DNA from: Dryococelus australis
Lineage: Eukaryota > Arthropoda > Insecta > Phasmatodea > Phasmatidae
Length of the DNA: 64,000 nucleotides
Direction: 5' to 3'
NCBI GenBank assembly: GCA_029891345.1
Contig: CM057000.1
Location: 128,191,338-128,255,337, forward strand
The notes below the pieces were generated by a model. That model worked only from the letters and a program-made list of their open reading frames with translations, was not told the DNA's origin and did not search any database. Below are positions 26,241-37,063 of this stretch, one piece after another. How positions within the stretch are numbered: position 1 is the first letter of the stretch; each line of letters starts with the position of its first letter. The translations under genes and the position numbers were made by a program.

Positions 26241-26666
26241 GATAAAGAGAGCACGTTCGTAATCTACCTTAGAAAAAAGTCACTGCTTCTACCTGCGTAT
26301 ATATTTTACCGGGCGCCCCGAGTGACATGCGTCCAGTTAAGTTGGTAACGATGAATGGGGAAGTAGTTTCGTGCCCCAACGTCAAATAAAAAGTTTCACG
26401 TAACTATTTCTGCTAACTTAATTTATTTCTTTCGCTTTCTGATTTTTTTTTTAATGCATTGAAGTGTAAAAATGAGCAGATTTGTAGAATATTTACTTTT
26501 TTTTAAAATATATAATTTCGCAGTTTCACTTGACCGACGCACGAATAAAGTAATGAGGCCCCCGACAATATTAATTTTACATAAGGCGGAATAATACACA
26601 ATGTGCATACAAGTATATATTAGGCAGGGCTTTCTAAAGCGCTCATTTTATCGTGAATAGCGTATA
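26231..26666 (-). mobile_element. MITE family A, full length, minus strand
   Basis: Read on the minus strand it starts near 26666 with CTATTCACGATAAAATGAGC and shows the family A landmarks in order: TACTTGTATGCACATTGTGTA, TCATTACTTTATTCGTGCGT, GGTCAAGTGAAACTG, CATCGTTACCAACTTAACTGG and CATGTCACTCGGGGCGCCC. It ends at the 26235 side with TGCTCTCTTTATCGTCAACAG. Its A-rich internal stretch matches copies at 43217 and 59104. No transposase is encoded. Confidence 0.85.
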
Positions 26667-27689
26667 CGTGTATATATTAGTTTTAAATTTTTCGTTTCCA
26701 TTCACTGGAATCACGCAATCTTGTTCAGGCAGTGGCGCCTTCCCTCCCCTCGCAATTATGATTATCAGTTCGACTCTAATTCTGATTTCAGAGCTGATGT
26801 ACTTCTGTGACCCATGCCAGTGTTGCAGTCGTTTCTACGGTATGAAAAAGCCCGCGTTGTTAAAAAAAAAAAAAAAAAAATAGAATGTAACACTTCGGTT
26901 TACAAATATTCCAGTCGGGAAAATGTATGTGGGCGAGCGGCGCGTGTGTCTAGAAGTTCTACGTAGTAATGGAGAGTTTCGCCTAATAAGCACTCCGCTC
27001 TACAGCAAACACCTGGTTCAAAACGTTGAGTACCTTTCCTTCGTTTAGTCCCGGAAAAGAGAAATTCAGCCTTCGCCGTGCGTTAATTATATCTCCGGGA
27101 CCAGATTACACAGAGAGCGAGGGGGGGGGGGGGGGAACTCGCCCACCAAGAAATTACTTCCTTGCACTCGTTTTCGCAAAAAATGGCCTAAAGGTAAACG
27201 TAAAGTTCCTCATTTACAAGGTAAGTTTATTTTATTCGCACCAAGTCTTTAAGTAATTGGGTTTTCCCTTTGCGCTGTAGCTGGCAAAATAATAACTAAT
27301 GCAATTTCTTGCACGTCTCAGATATTTCTGATATTTTAATACATTTATATTTCTTATTTCAGAAATCTTTGTAAGATGTGCCGGCTGTTGGTCAAGTGTC
27401 TCCGTATTCGAGTCCCAGGTACTTCAAGCCCAGCAATGCCGTTGACTAATATTGTACATTTTTCAATGTTATTTCAGTATGATCGACAGCAAATGTTGTA
27501 ATACAGTATTTATTACAATTCGTTTTCGAAATTAATGATACTAGTTCCCCATTAAGAACCACACCTTAGTCTGTAAGTGAGAATTGTCCATGATCCACTA
27601 GTTCGTGGACTTTATTTAAAACATTTTTTTTTATTATGAGAAATCTGCAGTAATGAAAGAAATTGCATATTATATATATATATAAATGG
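26667..27689. other. Unannotated stretch with homopolymers
   Basis: An A tract (about 26862-26880) and a G tract (about 27121-27136) occur here. A frame at 26653-26883 ends in the A tract and has no known domain. A (TA)n stretch lies at 27668-27683. No gene recognised. Confidence 0.45.
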
Positions 27690-28367
27690 GATCATATTTT
27701 TAATTTATTCATACTCTATTAATACTCGTTATATTAATAAGTGAGCGCAGTATTTATTGCCTATTTTAAGTCTAATATACGTCCTTCTAAATGTATGTCT
27801 TTGGTTAAAGTCAATTAACTTATACTCATAATTAACACACAATCAGTCTGCCTGCTGCCATCATTTGTAATGTCTTTCACTCACGCGTCCAGTCCACTAG
27901 TCCAGCCTGCCAGTCACACCCTTCACTGCTCTGATGCTCGCAGTCGCAGATTTTCCTCCCGCTGGTTACTTCTCTCGCCTCTCGCTCGTCGTCGGTCACT
28001 AAAACTCCAGCCATTCATCCAGTCAAGAACTCCCGGCTTGGAGGCCCGTCGCGCTTTTTATAGCCACTGACCTTGACCTGGAAAGTTCGGCGCAGCCCGA
28101 GTTACGCTGAGAGAAACTAGGACAGTAAACCACTAGAAAAAAAATTTTGATGTAAATTCAGTAACTCAGTACAACCAAGGCCAGCAGCGCATGCCGCAGA
28201 AGGATTGTCGTGTCGATCAGATATGCGGTTCATGGTTTATCATCCGCCTGTCATTCAAAACATTCCATTGTGATGTGCCACCGCAATCATATAACTGCTC
28301 TGTCCTTCACTTTCACTCGTTCGTGGGGGATGGGCCAAGGTCAACGCAGACTAGCGACACATGAAAC
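27690..28367 (-). repeat. 3' LTR of the Ty3/gypsy element
   Basis: It aligns with 30642-31368 and with the solo LTR at 37613-38410. Shared landmarks on the plus strand are CTGCTGCCATCATTTGTAAT, CACTCACGC, CTCCCGGCTTGGAGGCCCGT, CCACTGACCTTGACCTGGAA and GTAAACCACTAG. The low-coordinate (U5) end loses similarity at about 27690, so the LTR end itself is eroded. The inner end, ACACATGAAACT, replaces the expected ACACGTAACA. Confidence 0.85.
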
Positions 28368-28592
28368 TGCCCCCTCCTCAAGTAAGTTCGTCCCGAACGG
28401 ACCCTGCAACATCCGGACATTCGTGCAGTGCAATTGGTCGATGTGGACAACCTTCGGCTCCACCTGAGAGCCTTGACGACAAATCCGAAATATCACATCG
28501 TTGATCTTTTTCAGAATCCTGTATGAGCCTTTCCAACATTTCTGTAACTTCGGGCAGTAACCTTTTCGCCTCTGAAGGTTAGATAGCCACAT
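28341..28592 (-). pseudogene. Integrase C-terminal tail (GPY/F-like module)
   Basis: The minus-strand frame contains WLSNLQRRKGYCPKLQ, then WKGSYRILKKINDVIFRI and EPKVVHIDQL. This matches the GPY/F-type module at the C-terminus of Ty3/gypsy integrases, which helps bind DNA or chromatin. The frame runs on into the purine tract and LTR, as in intact elements where pol ends close to the 3' LTR. The catalytic integrase core with its D,D,E residues is absent upstream; the preceding 450 bases (28593-29058) hold only weak traces of pol. Confidence 0.8.
28368..28380 (-). other. Polypurine tract next to the 3' LTR
   Basis: On the minus strand GAGGAGGGGGCAG lies immediately before the 3' LTR start. 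This is where plus-strand DNA synthesis is primed in LTR elements. Confidence 0.7.
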
Positions 28593-29058
28593 CAGTTGTC
28601 CTTCTTGAAATACCTAGCCTGACATTCTCCCACCATACCAGGTCTTCTTCCTGTCACTATATGGTCGTTTGTGCCTTACAACTATAGAATTTCCTCTTGC
28701 AACTTCCTTTAGAGCTGTATGCTAATCAGAAAAATGCTGGCACTTGTGGTGGATGCTGTAGGCTGTGACTGGATCCTCAACTGACGTACCCTGACGCGCT
28801 GGTAGATCTTGTCTACTGCCTCACTCCCATTCTCGAGCTCATGTTACTGGTTCTTTGCCCCGGAGGCACTTCCTCCAAGGGACCTCAGAGTCATTATTAA
28901 GTAGGACCATCACATCATTCGCTCCATGCCATGAGCTCCTTTAACTGCTGTGTGGCACAACGCCCGCAGAGCATCTGGACAGCATTCGATAGTTATCATG
29001 TGCATTTTCCAACTGCTTTGTGAGGTGTGACGCTTTGCACGTCGATGTGATGTCTCAG

Positions 29059-30291
29059 TTATTGGACATATGCACGAAGCTCACAAATTCCTCCATGCAA
29101 GTGCTTGCATGCACTTATCGAAGCCGTTTGTTCATCTCTCTGCTTCTTTTCGCGCTGATACTTCTGTTTATGTTGCTGTTGTGGGCAATAGGCTCTCAGG
29201 TGCACCGGCCGTCCATATGACCAACATTTCCTCCGTTTGTGTGTGGTGCGGTGAAGCTCTGTCTCACGGACCCTGGGAGCGATGTCCCTCAAATCCAGAT
29301 GTAACTCCTTCAGTATCTTCCTTATTGTGTCTTCGTCTTTTTCCAGCATTAGTGTGCGTCTGGACAACGGGGTACGGGCTCCTGTCTTGCTGACACAACC
29401 TCCAGTGCTCGTGCCAGGGCATCCTCCATGCTGTGGGCTGCAGCCAAGAGTACAGCTTGCCGTACCTCTGTTTCGGCGATGACATCGATGAAGAAGACGA
29501 CTGCGATTATGTAGCGCGCCTTCTCGGGGCACCCCTCCAGAGATAGGTGAGAGAGCCACATGATGTCTTGCCGTAGTTCCTGCAGTGGCTGTCCTGGTCG
29601 CTGCGTGCGATATCGCAGTTGGGCATTGTGGGTATGTCGAAGGTATCGGTCCCCGAAACGTAACTCCAAGGAAAACACCATTTTGGTATACTCTAGTCGA
29701 TGTCTCTCTGGCAGTGATTGTAGTATGCTCAGTGCGGGGCCTCTCTTTACTGCGGCGAGGTAGTAAGCCCGCTGTTCGGCTGACCAGCCGTTCATGGTGG
29801 CGACTATTTCAAACTGGTGTTGGCACTGCCGCCAAAAAGTCTGGCCATCATCATAAGGGACGGGCTTAATGGATACCCCCTTCCCCCACTCCTGGCTGCG
29901 CGCCACCAATGCTGCAGAGCTGTTGACTATCCTCCGAGGTCGCTGTGTTGGGTACGACTTGCGCTGCTCCCACTCTTTTTTTTGTCGGCGCCGGTGTGGT
30001 AGTTGTGGATCTTCGTTGCTGAATATATTCCTCCGTCTGCTTCTCTATTGCACTTATCTTCTGTTTCACTTCATTCTCAACGTTGTCCATTCTTTCACAG
30101 ACACTGTCCACTACTTCAGTTACACTGTCAATTTTCTTATCCATACAGTCAATTCTTGTATTTACTAACTCGTTAGTGCCTTTAAATTTCCTATCTACAC
30201 GATCTATTTTCGTGTCTACATTTTTATTCATAGTGTCTATTTTTCTGTCCACATTCGCAAATACGGTGCCTATTTTCTTATCTTCTAACAC
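29059..30291 (-). pseudogene. gag polyprotein of the Ty3/gypsy element, frameshifted
   Basis: Gag coats the element RNA. On the minus strand a coiled-coil region (30291-29866) with repeated 7-residue units such as VDTKIDRVDRK and IDCMDKKIDSV is followed by a capsid-like region (29909-29349) containing FWRQCQHQFEIVATMNGW, YLAAVKRGPALSIL and LRFGDRYLR. A nucleocapsid segment with CWSYGRPVHLRAYC (in 29559-29059) follows. That last motif is a CCHC zinc knuckle whose second cysteine is a tyrosine. Three frames are needed to read the whole protein, so at least two frameshifts exist. The GTG at 30291 is only the edge of the open segment; more heptad repeats (NVNSQIT-like) lie upstream to about 30360. 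Confidence 0.8.
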
Positions 30292-30292
30292 A

Positions 30293-30360
30293 CATTAGTT
30301 ACCTGGCTATTTACATTAGTTATCTAGCTATTTACATTAGTTATCTGGCTATTTACATTG
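30293..30360 (-). repeat. 21 bp tandem repeat coding 7-residue units at the gag N-terminal side
   Basis: The unit ATTTACATTAGTTATCTGGCT occurs about three times. In the minus-strand sense it codes NVNSQIT-like heptads, one with a stop. The 21-base period fits growth of the coiled coil by whole heptads. Confidence 0.8.
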
Positions 30361-30622
30361 ACGTTTACAGTTTCTACTACACCGCTAATTTCGTTATCAA
30401 GGCTATTAACACTCGCGCTCACATTAACCATTTGGCTACATAGTCCTTCAATAAAATGCTCGCGTTGCTTCCAGTTCTGCAGACATTTTTCTAGTTAACG
30501 TTCACTGTGACAGTTGTACCAAAAAGTCTTAACTATTTCGCCTACGGATTTAAAAATTATTTAATTTGTTCGAATATCAATAAGGATCTGCCTATGGCCT
30601 TTATCTTTAATTAAATTGCTAC

Positions 30623-30640
30623 ATCCCAATTCTGGCACCA
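30623..30640 (-). other. Primer-binding site
   Basis: On the minus strand TGGTGCCAGAATTGGGAT begins next to the end of the 5' LTR (one base apart). Its TGG start fits pairing with the CCA end of a tRNA. I cannot say which tRNA from memory alone. Confidence 0.75.
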
Positions 30641-30641
30641 G

Positions 30642-31368
30642 TATTACATGACACCTAACGGGTGTATCCGAGTTCGTGATGGACGGAGGTCTGAATAAAA
30701 ATAAAAGAATGAAAATACATTTTTTATTTATTCACACCGCTATTATCCACAGCATTGCACTAATTGTCTGCACTATTGCTCCTTTCATTTCTCAGTGAGC
30801 GCAATATTTAATGTCTATTTCAAATCTAATATACATTGTTTTTAATGTCTCCCTTTGGTTAATGTCAATTAACTCATATTAATCATAAACACACTTCCAG
30901 TCTGTCTGCTGCCATCATTTGTAATGTGTTTCACTCACGCATCCAGCCTGCCAGTCGCACAATTCGCTGCGCCGATGCTCGCAGTCACAGACTCTTATCC
31001 CGCTGGACACTTCTCTCGCCGCTCGCTCGTCGTCTGTCGCTACAACTCCAGCCACTCGTCCACTCAACAACTCCCGGCTCGGAGGCCCGTTGCGCTTTCT
31101 ACAGCCACTGACCTTGACCTGGAAAGTTTGGAGTACCCTGGTCGAGTCACGCAGAGAGAAATTAGGGCAGTAAACCACTAGGAAATTCTTCAGATCAATG
31201 CTTCGGTTTGCTTTTTGAACATATATGCGGTTACAGGTTTATCGCTTACCTGTCATTCGAGACACTACATTGTGGCTCGCCGCCGCTATCATATAACTGT
31301 CTTCAACCTTCACTTCCACTCGTTCTTGTGGGACGGGCTAAGGTCAACGCAGGCCAGCGACACGTATA
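30642..31368 (-). repeat. 5' LTR of the Ty3/gypsy element
   Basis: About 727 bp, similar over its length to the solo LTR at 37613-38410 and to the 3' LTR. The outer end on the plus strand is CCAGCGACACGTA, compared with ..CGTAACA in the solo copy. The inner end is TATTACATGACACC beside the primer-binding site. The mismatch at both ends from TG..CA shows decay. Confidence 0.85.
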
Positions 31369-31665
31369 TGCACACATATTATATATATTTTTTGCGTGTG
31401 TATAAATAAATAAATATATATATACACACACTCACGAAATCACAGACTATAGATTGTTCTTGGTAATAAAAGCAATCTTAATAATATTTGAAAAAAATCA
31501 CTGATCATCAGGAATCTAAAACACTTTGGAAATTTACCCTCGTACTTTATCAGTTTATAAATGTCTTAACTTATTATCTACATATAACCTGTGCATTTAT
31601 TTAGGTGTCATGCTAATATAAGCATAACTTTTAAAAATATCTTACTTTTTTTACGGCTTAGTAGG
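31369..31665. repeat. AT microsatellite and short flank
   Basis: A (TA)/(AAAT)/(CA) mixed simple repeat occupies about 31378-31434, directly next to the 5' LTR end. Nothing else is seen. Confidence 0.7.
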
Positions 31666-31796
31666 GGCCGCGGTGACTAACTGGTTATCCTGCTCACCTC
31701 CAACCAATGCGAACCGGGTTAAATTCCCGGCTGGGTCACTCCTGGGGTTTCGCATGTGGGAATCGTTACTGGTTACTTTTTCCTTTCAGCCGTTTC
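31666..31796 (+). mobile_element. SINE family 1, 3'-truncated copy
   Basis: Head GCCGCGGTGACTAACTGGTTATC (A-box region), B box GGTTAAATTCC (one base off consensus), then TGGGTCACTCCTGG and GTGGGAATCGTTACTGG. The body is cut off after about 130 bp, where MITE family D sequence begins. Confidence 0.85.
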
Positions 31797-31966
31797 TTAT
31801 CCTTTAACCACCTTTTAAAATAAATATTGCCATGTATGTAATAAACACAGTGTGTGTATTTCACCAGGCTTTAAAATTAGCGCCTAAGGCTACAATTATT
31901 TATTGACTGTTATTTGAAATGAGAGGGATTTCAAAAGTGCTTACTTTCCCGTGAATAGCCTATAGT
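31797..31966 (+). mobile_element. MITE family D fragment, second copy
   Basis: It matches 19075-19254 in order and orientation and ends with TTTCAAAAGTGCTTACTTTC and CGTGAATAGCCTATAG. This 3' end is close to the family A terminal repeat. Its left side abuts the truncated SINE. Confidence 0.75.
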
Positions 31967-33531
31967 GTGAAAGTTTTGACATGCAGTAGGCATTCAGTTT
32001 ATTGCAATGGTTCAGAACGAACACTACATATAAAATGTTATGCGAGTAAAAACCGTCCGAAGACTTCGAACAGGCCAAATGCAGATGAAGATGTCCAAAG
32101 CCCTTCACGCCCCAAAAAGTATAACCTCCATGGTCTAACGTAGGTTCTGACTGGTCGAAAAATTCAGTTGATCCGTCAGGAGAGGATGTGTAATGAGTAT
32201 AACTCCTCGAAAAGTTCTTTAATCTGCTTTGAAACGGCATGCGACAGGAATTAAGGCTACACAGGTTAACCGCATTTTACAGTTTTATTTTTTAATCTAA
32301 TAGTGAGAAACTCAGAAGAGGCAATCTTATATAATTGTTGTTAATAACTATGGGAGGAAATATTTTACCCCACTGGCGTATTTATGGTAAAGGATTTCTG
32401 ACGTCGTAAAGTTTTATATGTTATCGCGCGGCAAGATATGCGAAACAAGTACATCAAAATTGCAAAATGGTTAATTCACAACGTTGGCAAAACCGTTCTG
32501 CCCACTCTTGACTGCCACACGTATGGAGCACAGCAAACTCTGTGCTAGTCAACTGAAAGCAGCTACAGAAACGATTTCCAAATATTCTGCACACAGAATG
32601 TTTCATAATTTCGTGTGCTGACCCCGCCCGTGTATTGATCTTGAAAAAAATAAGGCAGAATAACGCATACGACTTAAGAGCGAGCATCACAGCAAACTCG
32701 ATTCGGTTCTCTCTTGTTTCTACTACATGCTAGAAATGTGTGCTCAACGCTTTAGTTTTCAAATAAAGATTCAATATTTCCCGTGGCAGCGACGAAACAC
32801 AAATCGACTAAGTTTCTTGTCGATAACGAAAGCTTGGTCCTACTGCGATAGAACGGCGATGTGTGCACAGTGTTTACTTATCAAGGCAAACCAAAATGGC
32901 CAGAAAACGACATCTTGATTGCAGGTTTGATGCAATTACTAGCTTTTGCCCGCGACTTTTTCCATGTGGAATTCGTGAAGCGTGAATTAATAAATTTGGA
33001 CGGCTCTTAACATCGAGGTTTTGTGTGGAATTCGTGTTTTCGAAGCGATATTTTTTAAATCGTAAGTTTGTCTTTAAAATTGAATACATATTGTAAAATA
33101 CACAGTGGAATGGAATTCAAGTCCAAAAATATGGGATTTGTGGCTTTCAATTTTGGATTTATTATTTGTAATAAGCAAGCTCCGTCCCCGATAATTGTCA
33201 CAGCAATTTGTCGCACCATCTGCCTGTTCACATCTACCATTTCAAAAACATTTTTTTTAATAATTAAATTTAAGTAGGCCTATAGGTAGAAACAAAACGA
33301 ATTGTATGAATAAACAGCAATCCAAACCACAATGCCTATTCGAGAAAATATACATAAGCCGATTGTGTATAAATAAACTTTGAGTTGGATGTCGCGAAGT
33401 AGCATAAATCAATTTATAGCGCGATTTAAACTGTACATAGCGTCATTTATCGACAATGTATTAAATATTTATAAATTACTATATTGATATATTAATTTTG
33501 TGGTACGTACGGATATGTTCTTAAATTATAG
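31967..33531. other. Unassigned stretch
   Basis: A minus-strand frame of 99 codons (32240-31941) begins in flanking sequence and runs into the MITE, so it is unlikely to be a gene. No other signal is recognised. Confidence 0.4.
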
Positions 33532-34216
33532 CTAGCCAGCTATTGCCAGCGGCTTCGCCCGCGTGTTTATAGGAATAAATAATGTAGTTTTGTGACACTA
33601 AGTCACTATCGGGTTCTCTACCCACTGAGCTACTGTGGCCTCTATTGGATGCTCTAGCTCCTGACCAGCTGCAGCCCCACTATGGGGTTATCTAACCACT
33701 GGGTTACTGCGGCCCCACTTGATATATTTCTATTCTCTAAGACACTGCTGCCTCAGTTTGAATCGCTCTAGCCACTGAACCTCTGCGACCCCCCTTGGAA
33801 TCGCTGTAGCCAATGAGCCACTGCGGCCCCACTTGGAATCGCTCTAGCCACTGAACCACTGCGACCCCCCTTGGAATCGCTGTAGCTAATGAGCCACTGC
33901 GGCTCTTGGGAAGGAATGTAAGACAGCCCATAGATTAAAAAAAGAAGGGAGAAATGACGGAACATTTTTTTAACGATGCTTTTTTTTATGCAGTAAAATT
34001 ACAATAAGATTTTTCCTGAAGGAATGATATAAAATTACAATTAGAATTTTCCTGAAGGAAGTTATACATTTTCCTGAAATAAAAAGTAGCCTATGTCACT
34101 CTTTGGCCCTCCGCCTATAACTGTGCAACAAGTCACGTCGATCTGTTGCTCCATTTTGAAGTTAAAGAAGGACAAAAACAAACAAACACACTTTCCTATT
34201 TATATAGTAGCAAGGA
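33532..34216 (-). mobile_element. Helitron-like non-autonomous element
   Basis: On the minus strand the 5' side reads TCCTTGCTACTATATAAATA then GGAAAGTGTGTTTGTTTG, a start style common in non-autonomous insect Helitrons. The 3' side carries a hairpin-forming GCGGGCGAAGCCGC followed within 20 bases by CTAG. Helitrons have TC at the 5' end, a 3' hairpin and CTRR, and insert between A and T without target duplication. The 5' side fits (A before TC); the base after CTAG is C rather than T, so the 3' limit is uncertain. No Rep/helicase is coded. Confidence 0.5.
33600..33908 (-). repeat. Tandem array of tRNA 5'-half-like units
   Basis: On the minus strand GCAGTGGCTCA.TGGCTA.AGCGATTCCAAG-like units repeat about every 32-34 bp, with alternating variants giving a higher-order unit of about 65 bp. 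At least seven units are present. Each resembles the D-arm/A-box half of a tRNA (for example CAGTAGCTCAGTGGGTAGAG at the upper end of the plus-strand coordinates 33619-33638, read in reverse). B boxes are absent, so these are not SINE or tRNA genes. Confidence 0.75.
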
Positions 34217-36664
34217 TAGCTTTCTAAATTTAATTATTTATTTCTTAGAATACCATCACGAAGTTTCTAGTTAATTGAAAGGGTTAACTATGGGTTTATT
34301 TCTAATAAACTGTAAAACATGTGTTCAATTATTCACTTCTATACTACTTTCAAGTTTCGTGTTAGCAGGACTATTTAATATTTATTTTTCCATACGAATT
34401 TGAACCCTCATTTTGCAACTTTAAGGGTTGAATTTTGAAAAATCCCTCATCTCCGGCTGTATGTATAACATAATGAATGTTACCTATAATTCTCATGTTT
34501 GTAGGACCAATGGTTGAGGCTGGGCTTCTATATGTCAGTCAGTCACTCAGTTTATACTTTTATGTATATATTATAGACCTAGATTGATCAATACTCCAAA
34601 AAAATTAAATAGTACGACCTTCAGTAAACTCTTTATTTATTTAACTGTCTAATCAGCAGTGATCCAAGTGCAATAGTGTATTTGTTTTTTGTTTTTTCCG
34701 TAAGCCTGACTGACTGCATCGCTGAATTGACTCACATGTGTTGCCCACTCTTATGCCAGAAGTCAGTTCTGAGGACGCTACACGCTCTTGAAGTTCGAGC
34801 AGAAAGACGAGGTTATTGCACATATCACATAAAACTATCTACCATCGAACTATGAACTAGGAACCACTGGATAACTGTGAATTGGCCGAGATCAGCAAGC
34901 CCTCTAAAGTTCTCCGCCCTCAAAGAATTACGTGGAAAATATAAGAGTTGCAGCCCTTATTTTGCAAAGTTAAATTTCGTTATTTCGAGGGTTAGCGGAA
35001 TTCCTACTTAATTATTATTAATTAACACGTTCAAATGAATAAATAAGCGCCTTCTTCGATTCCCCTAGACAAAACCAACCAATAGGCCCACCTGGTTTCT
35101 GTATACAGTAAAGTTGCATTAGACCCGATATAAACGGATTACGCTGGTTTTTGTTCTTTGCCAATTTGAATACCCGCAAGTCCAGTGTTCGATCGCAGTT
35201 ACATACCCGAGAATGTGCAATAACCTCGTATTTCTGTCCCATCTTCAAATACATCGTGACTAATATGCGAGCGGAGTTTGCCCATGTAGTTGCGTTACGT
35301 CCAGAATATTTCGCTTACGCCACACGATACGTTTTGCCACCGAGTTGTGTAACCGATTGTCCACTGGCCACAAACATGTCCGATTAGCTTGGCGCCGGTT
35401 ATATCAAGCGTGCGCCAGAGAACTCCCTTCATGCTGGAGCTGTACTGTGTGCTTGGGCCTGGGTTGTGGCGGACATTGTATCATCTTTAGAGGCCAGCTA
35501 GGCTTACGAAAGCAGAGCAGGCAAAAATGATTCATGAGAATTTTTCGATGTGCTACTAAAATAAATCTGTAATGATGGTTGCACTCCGTCGAAGCGAAAG
35601 AAAAAAAAACAGTAAAAAATTACATTTAAATTTTTTCTTTAATACAATACACAAGCATTAAAAGCACACGGTAAATTCGTAGGTTCCACAAGACCGTTTG
35701 TAATATTTATAGCGTTACTTTCGAGATCACAGTTTCACTGTAAGTAAAAGACAGTGAAGTTCGCATGTCCTTCAGAAATCTCGGGGTTAGCTTAATTTTA
35801 TTTGACCTGGTGCTTAGAACGTCACTCATCCCGAAATGCTATGCTCGAGTGAGAAAAATAAACAATTAAATTTCTTTTTTGTATCGCGATAATACTTTTG
35901 TAGGGGTGATAACGTTAGCTGCAAAGACTTCTGGATATAATTTTGGAAATTTTTTTTTTTTGCCGTTCTTACAAGTACGAATAACGAAGTAAATAATGTA
36001 ATGTTGATCTCAATTGTCTATAGAAAAATTAATATAAAATCTGTTACCATTAAGTGCAAAGCATCGTTTATTTACACTCGTATTAGTTGTGTAAGGGAAG
36101 CAAAGTAACTGAAATTTTCAAATTAATCTAATGTACGATGTATGAAAAAGTCGTACCTGGCTTAGCTTATCACCCTAAAACTATAGCACGGCATTCAAAT
36201 TTGCTCTCACGCATACTAAAATGTATAAATGTTTTCTAATAATATTATAAATTGTATCGAAACAGACAGTTACTGTAAATAAATGAGCGTTTAATTTTTA
36301 ATAGGCAAGCGGAAAACTACCAAATTCCTGATAGTTAAATAGCTCTTTCATTTATCATATGCATAGTATAATAATATATTATTTTGGAAGAAAATATTCA
36401 GAATTCACTATAATCATTTGATATTTGTAGAATACTGAAATATTAACTGCAATTAAAACTGAATTATTTCACTTCATTGACAATGACTGATAACGGAAAC
36501 TGTTTTATGTATGATAAAAAAAAATTTAGAAAATACCCCATGCTATCTTTTAACATATATAAGGTCACACTGATTCATATGAACAGGAACAAAAATAATA
36601 CCAAACACTCACTAAACTCATAAAACATTTTCCATCCCATATAAAAGGCGATTTGTTTCATATT
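34217..36664. other. Unannotated stretch
   Basis: AT-rich sequence; no gene, RNA or repeat recognised. A frame at 35254-35018 (minus, 78 codons) and one at 35151-35387 (plus, 78 codons) overlap and show no domain. Confidence 0.45.
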
Positions 36665-37063
36665 ATATTACAAACTATTGTCGGCTATACGTATCCGCTT
36701 ATGCGGTTTCGGCGGTGAGCAAGTCATTTGGTTTTATCTGAGACCGGAATTTTACGCGCGTAATTACACGCGCTGGACCATTAACGTCCGGCACAGATGG
36801 CATAGCCCCCATCCAACCCTTCTGGCCAACCGGCGCGGATCAATATGCACCGCCAGATTATAGACGCCCCGCATGTTTGCTTGCGCGTCATTTATTTCAG
36901 TTAATAGAGTCCGGAAGGCAGCCGGGGATGAATAAAAAAAAATTACGGGAATGGATAAATTGCGCGACTGTACACCATGTTTTTTTCCCCAAAACGTGAT
37001 GATCTCGCAGGAAGCTCTGTAAACCACGGCAGAAAACATTTCGTCTGAATAAATTTCCGACAT
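36665..37063. other. GC-richer island of unknown nature
   Basis: Within a very AT-rich neighbourhood, 36665-37063 is clearly richer in G+C and CpG (for example TTTACGCGCGTAATTACACG and CAACCGGCGCGGATC). It includes a 99-codon minus-strand frame (37063-36764) that resembles nothing I know. No similarity to the repeats of this window was noticed. It may be a conserved non-coding element, an exon or an unknown transposon. Confidence 0.4.

Larger units (their letters stand above)
27690..31368 (-). mobile_element. Ty3/gypsy LTR retrotransposon with pol deleted
   Basis: On the minus strand the order is: 5' LTR (31368-30642), primer-binding site, gag with a coiled-coil and a capsid-like region (30291-29059), a short unclear stretch, the integrase C-terminal tail (28592-28341), purine tract and 3' LTR (28367-27690). 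A complete element of this kind is usually 5-7 kb or more; here the internal part is about 2.3 kb, so protease, reverse transcriptase, RNase H and the integrase core are gone. The two LTRs have diverged clearly from each other, so the insertion is old. A solo LTR of the family lies at 37613-38410. Confidence 0.9.

Noticed and set aside
27870-28070. Plus-strand frames in 27.9-28.5 kb and 30.9-31.4 kb as small proteins
   Set aside because: They lie within LTRs of a minus-strand retroelement and recur because the LTRs are copies of each other.
33600-33908. CRISPR-like array
   Set aside because: Units are contiguous and degenerate without unique spacers, and the genome is eukaryotic.
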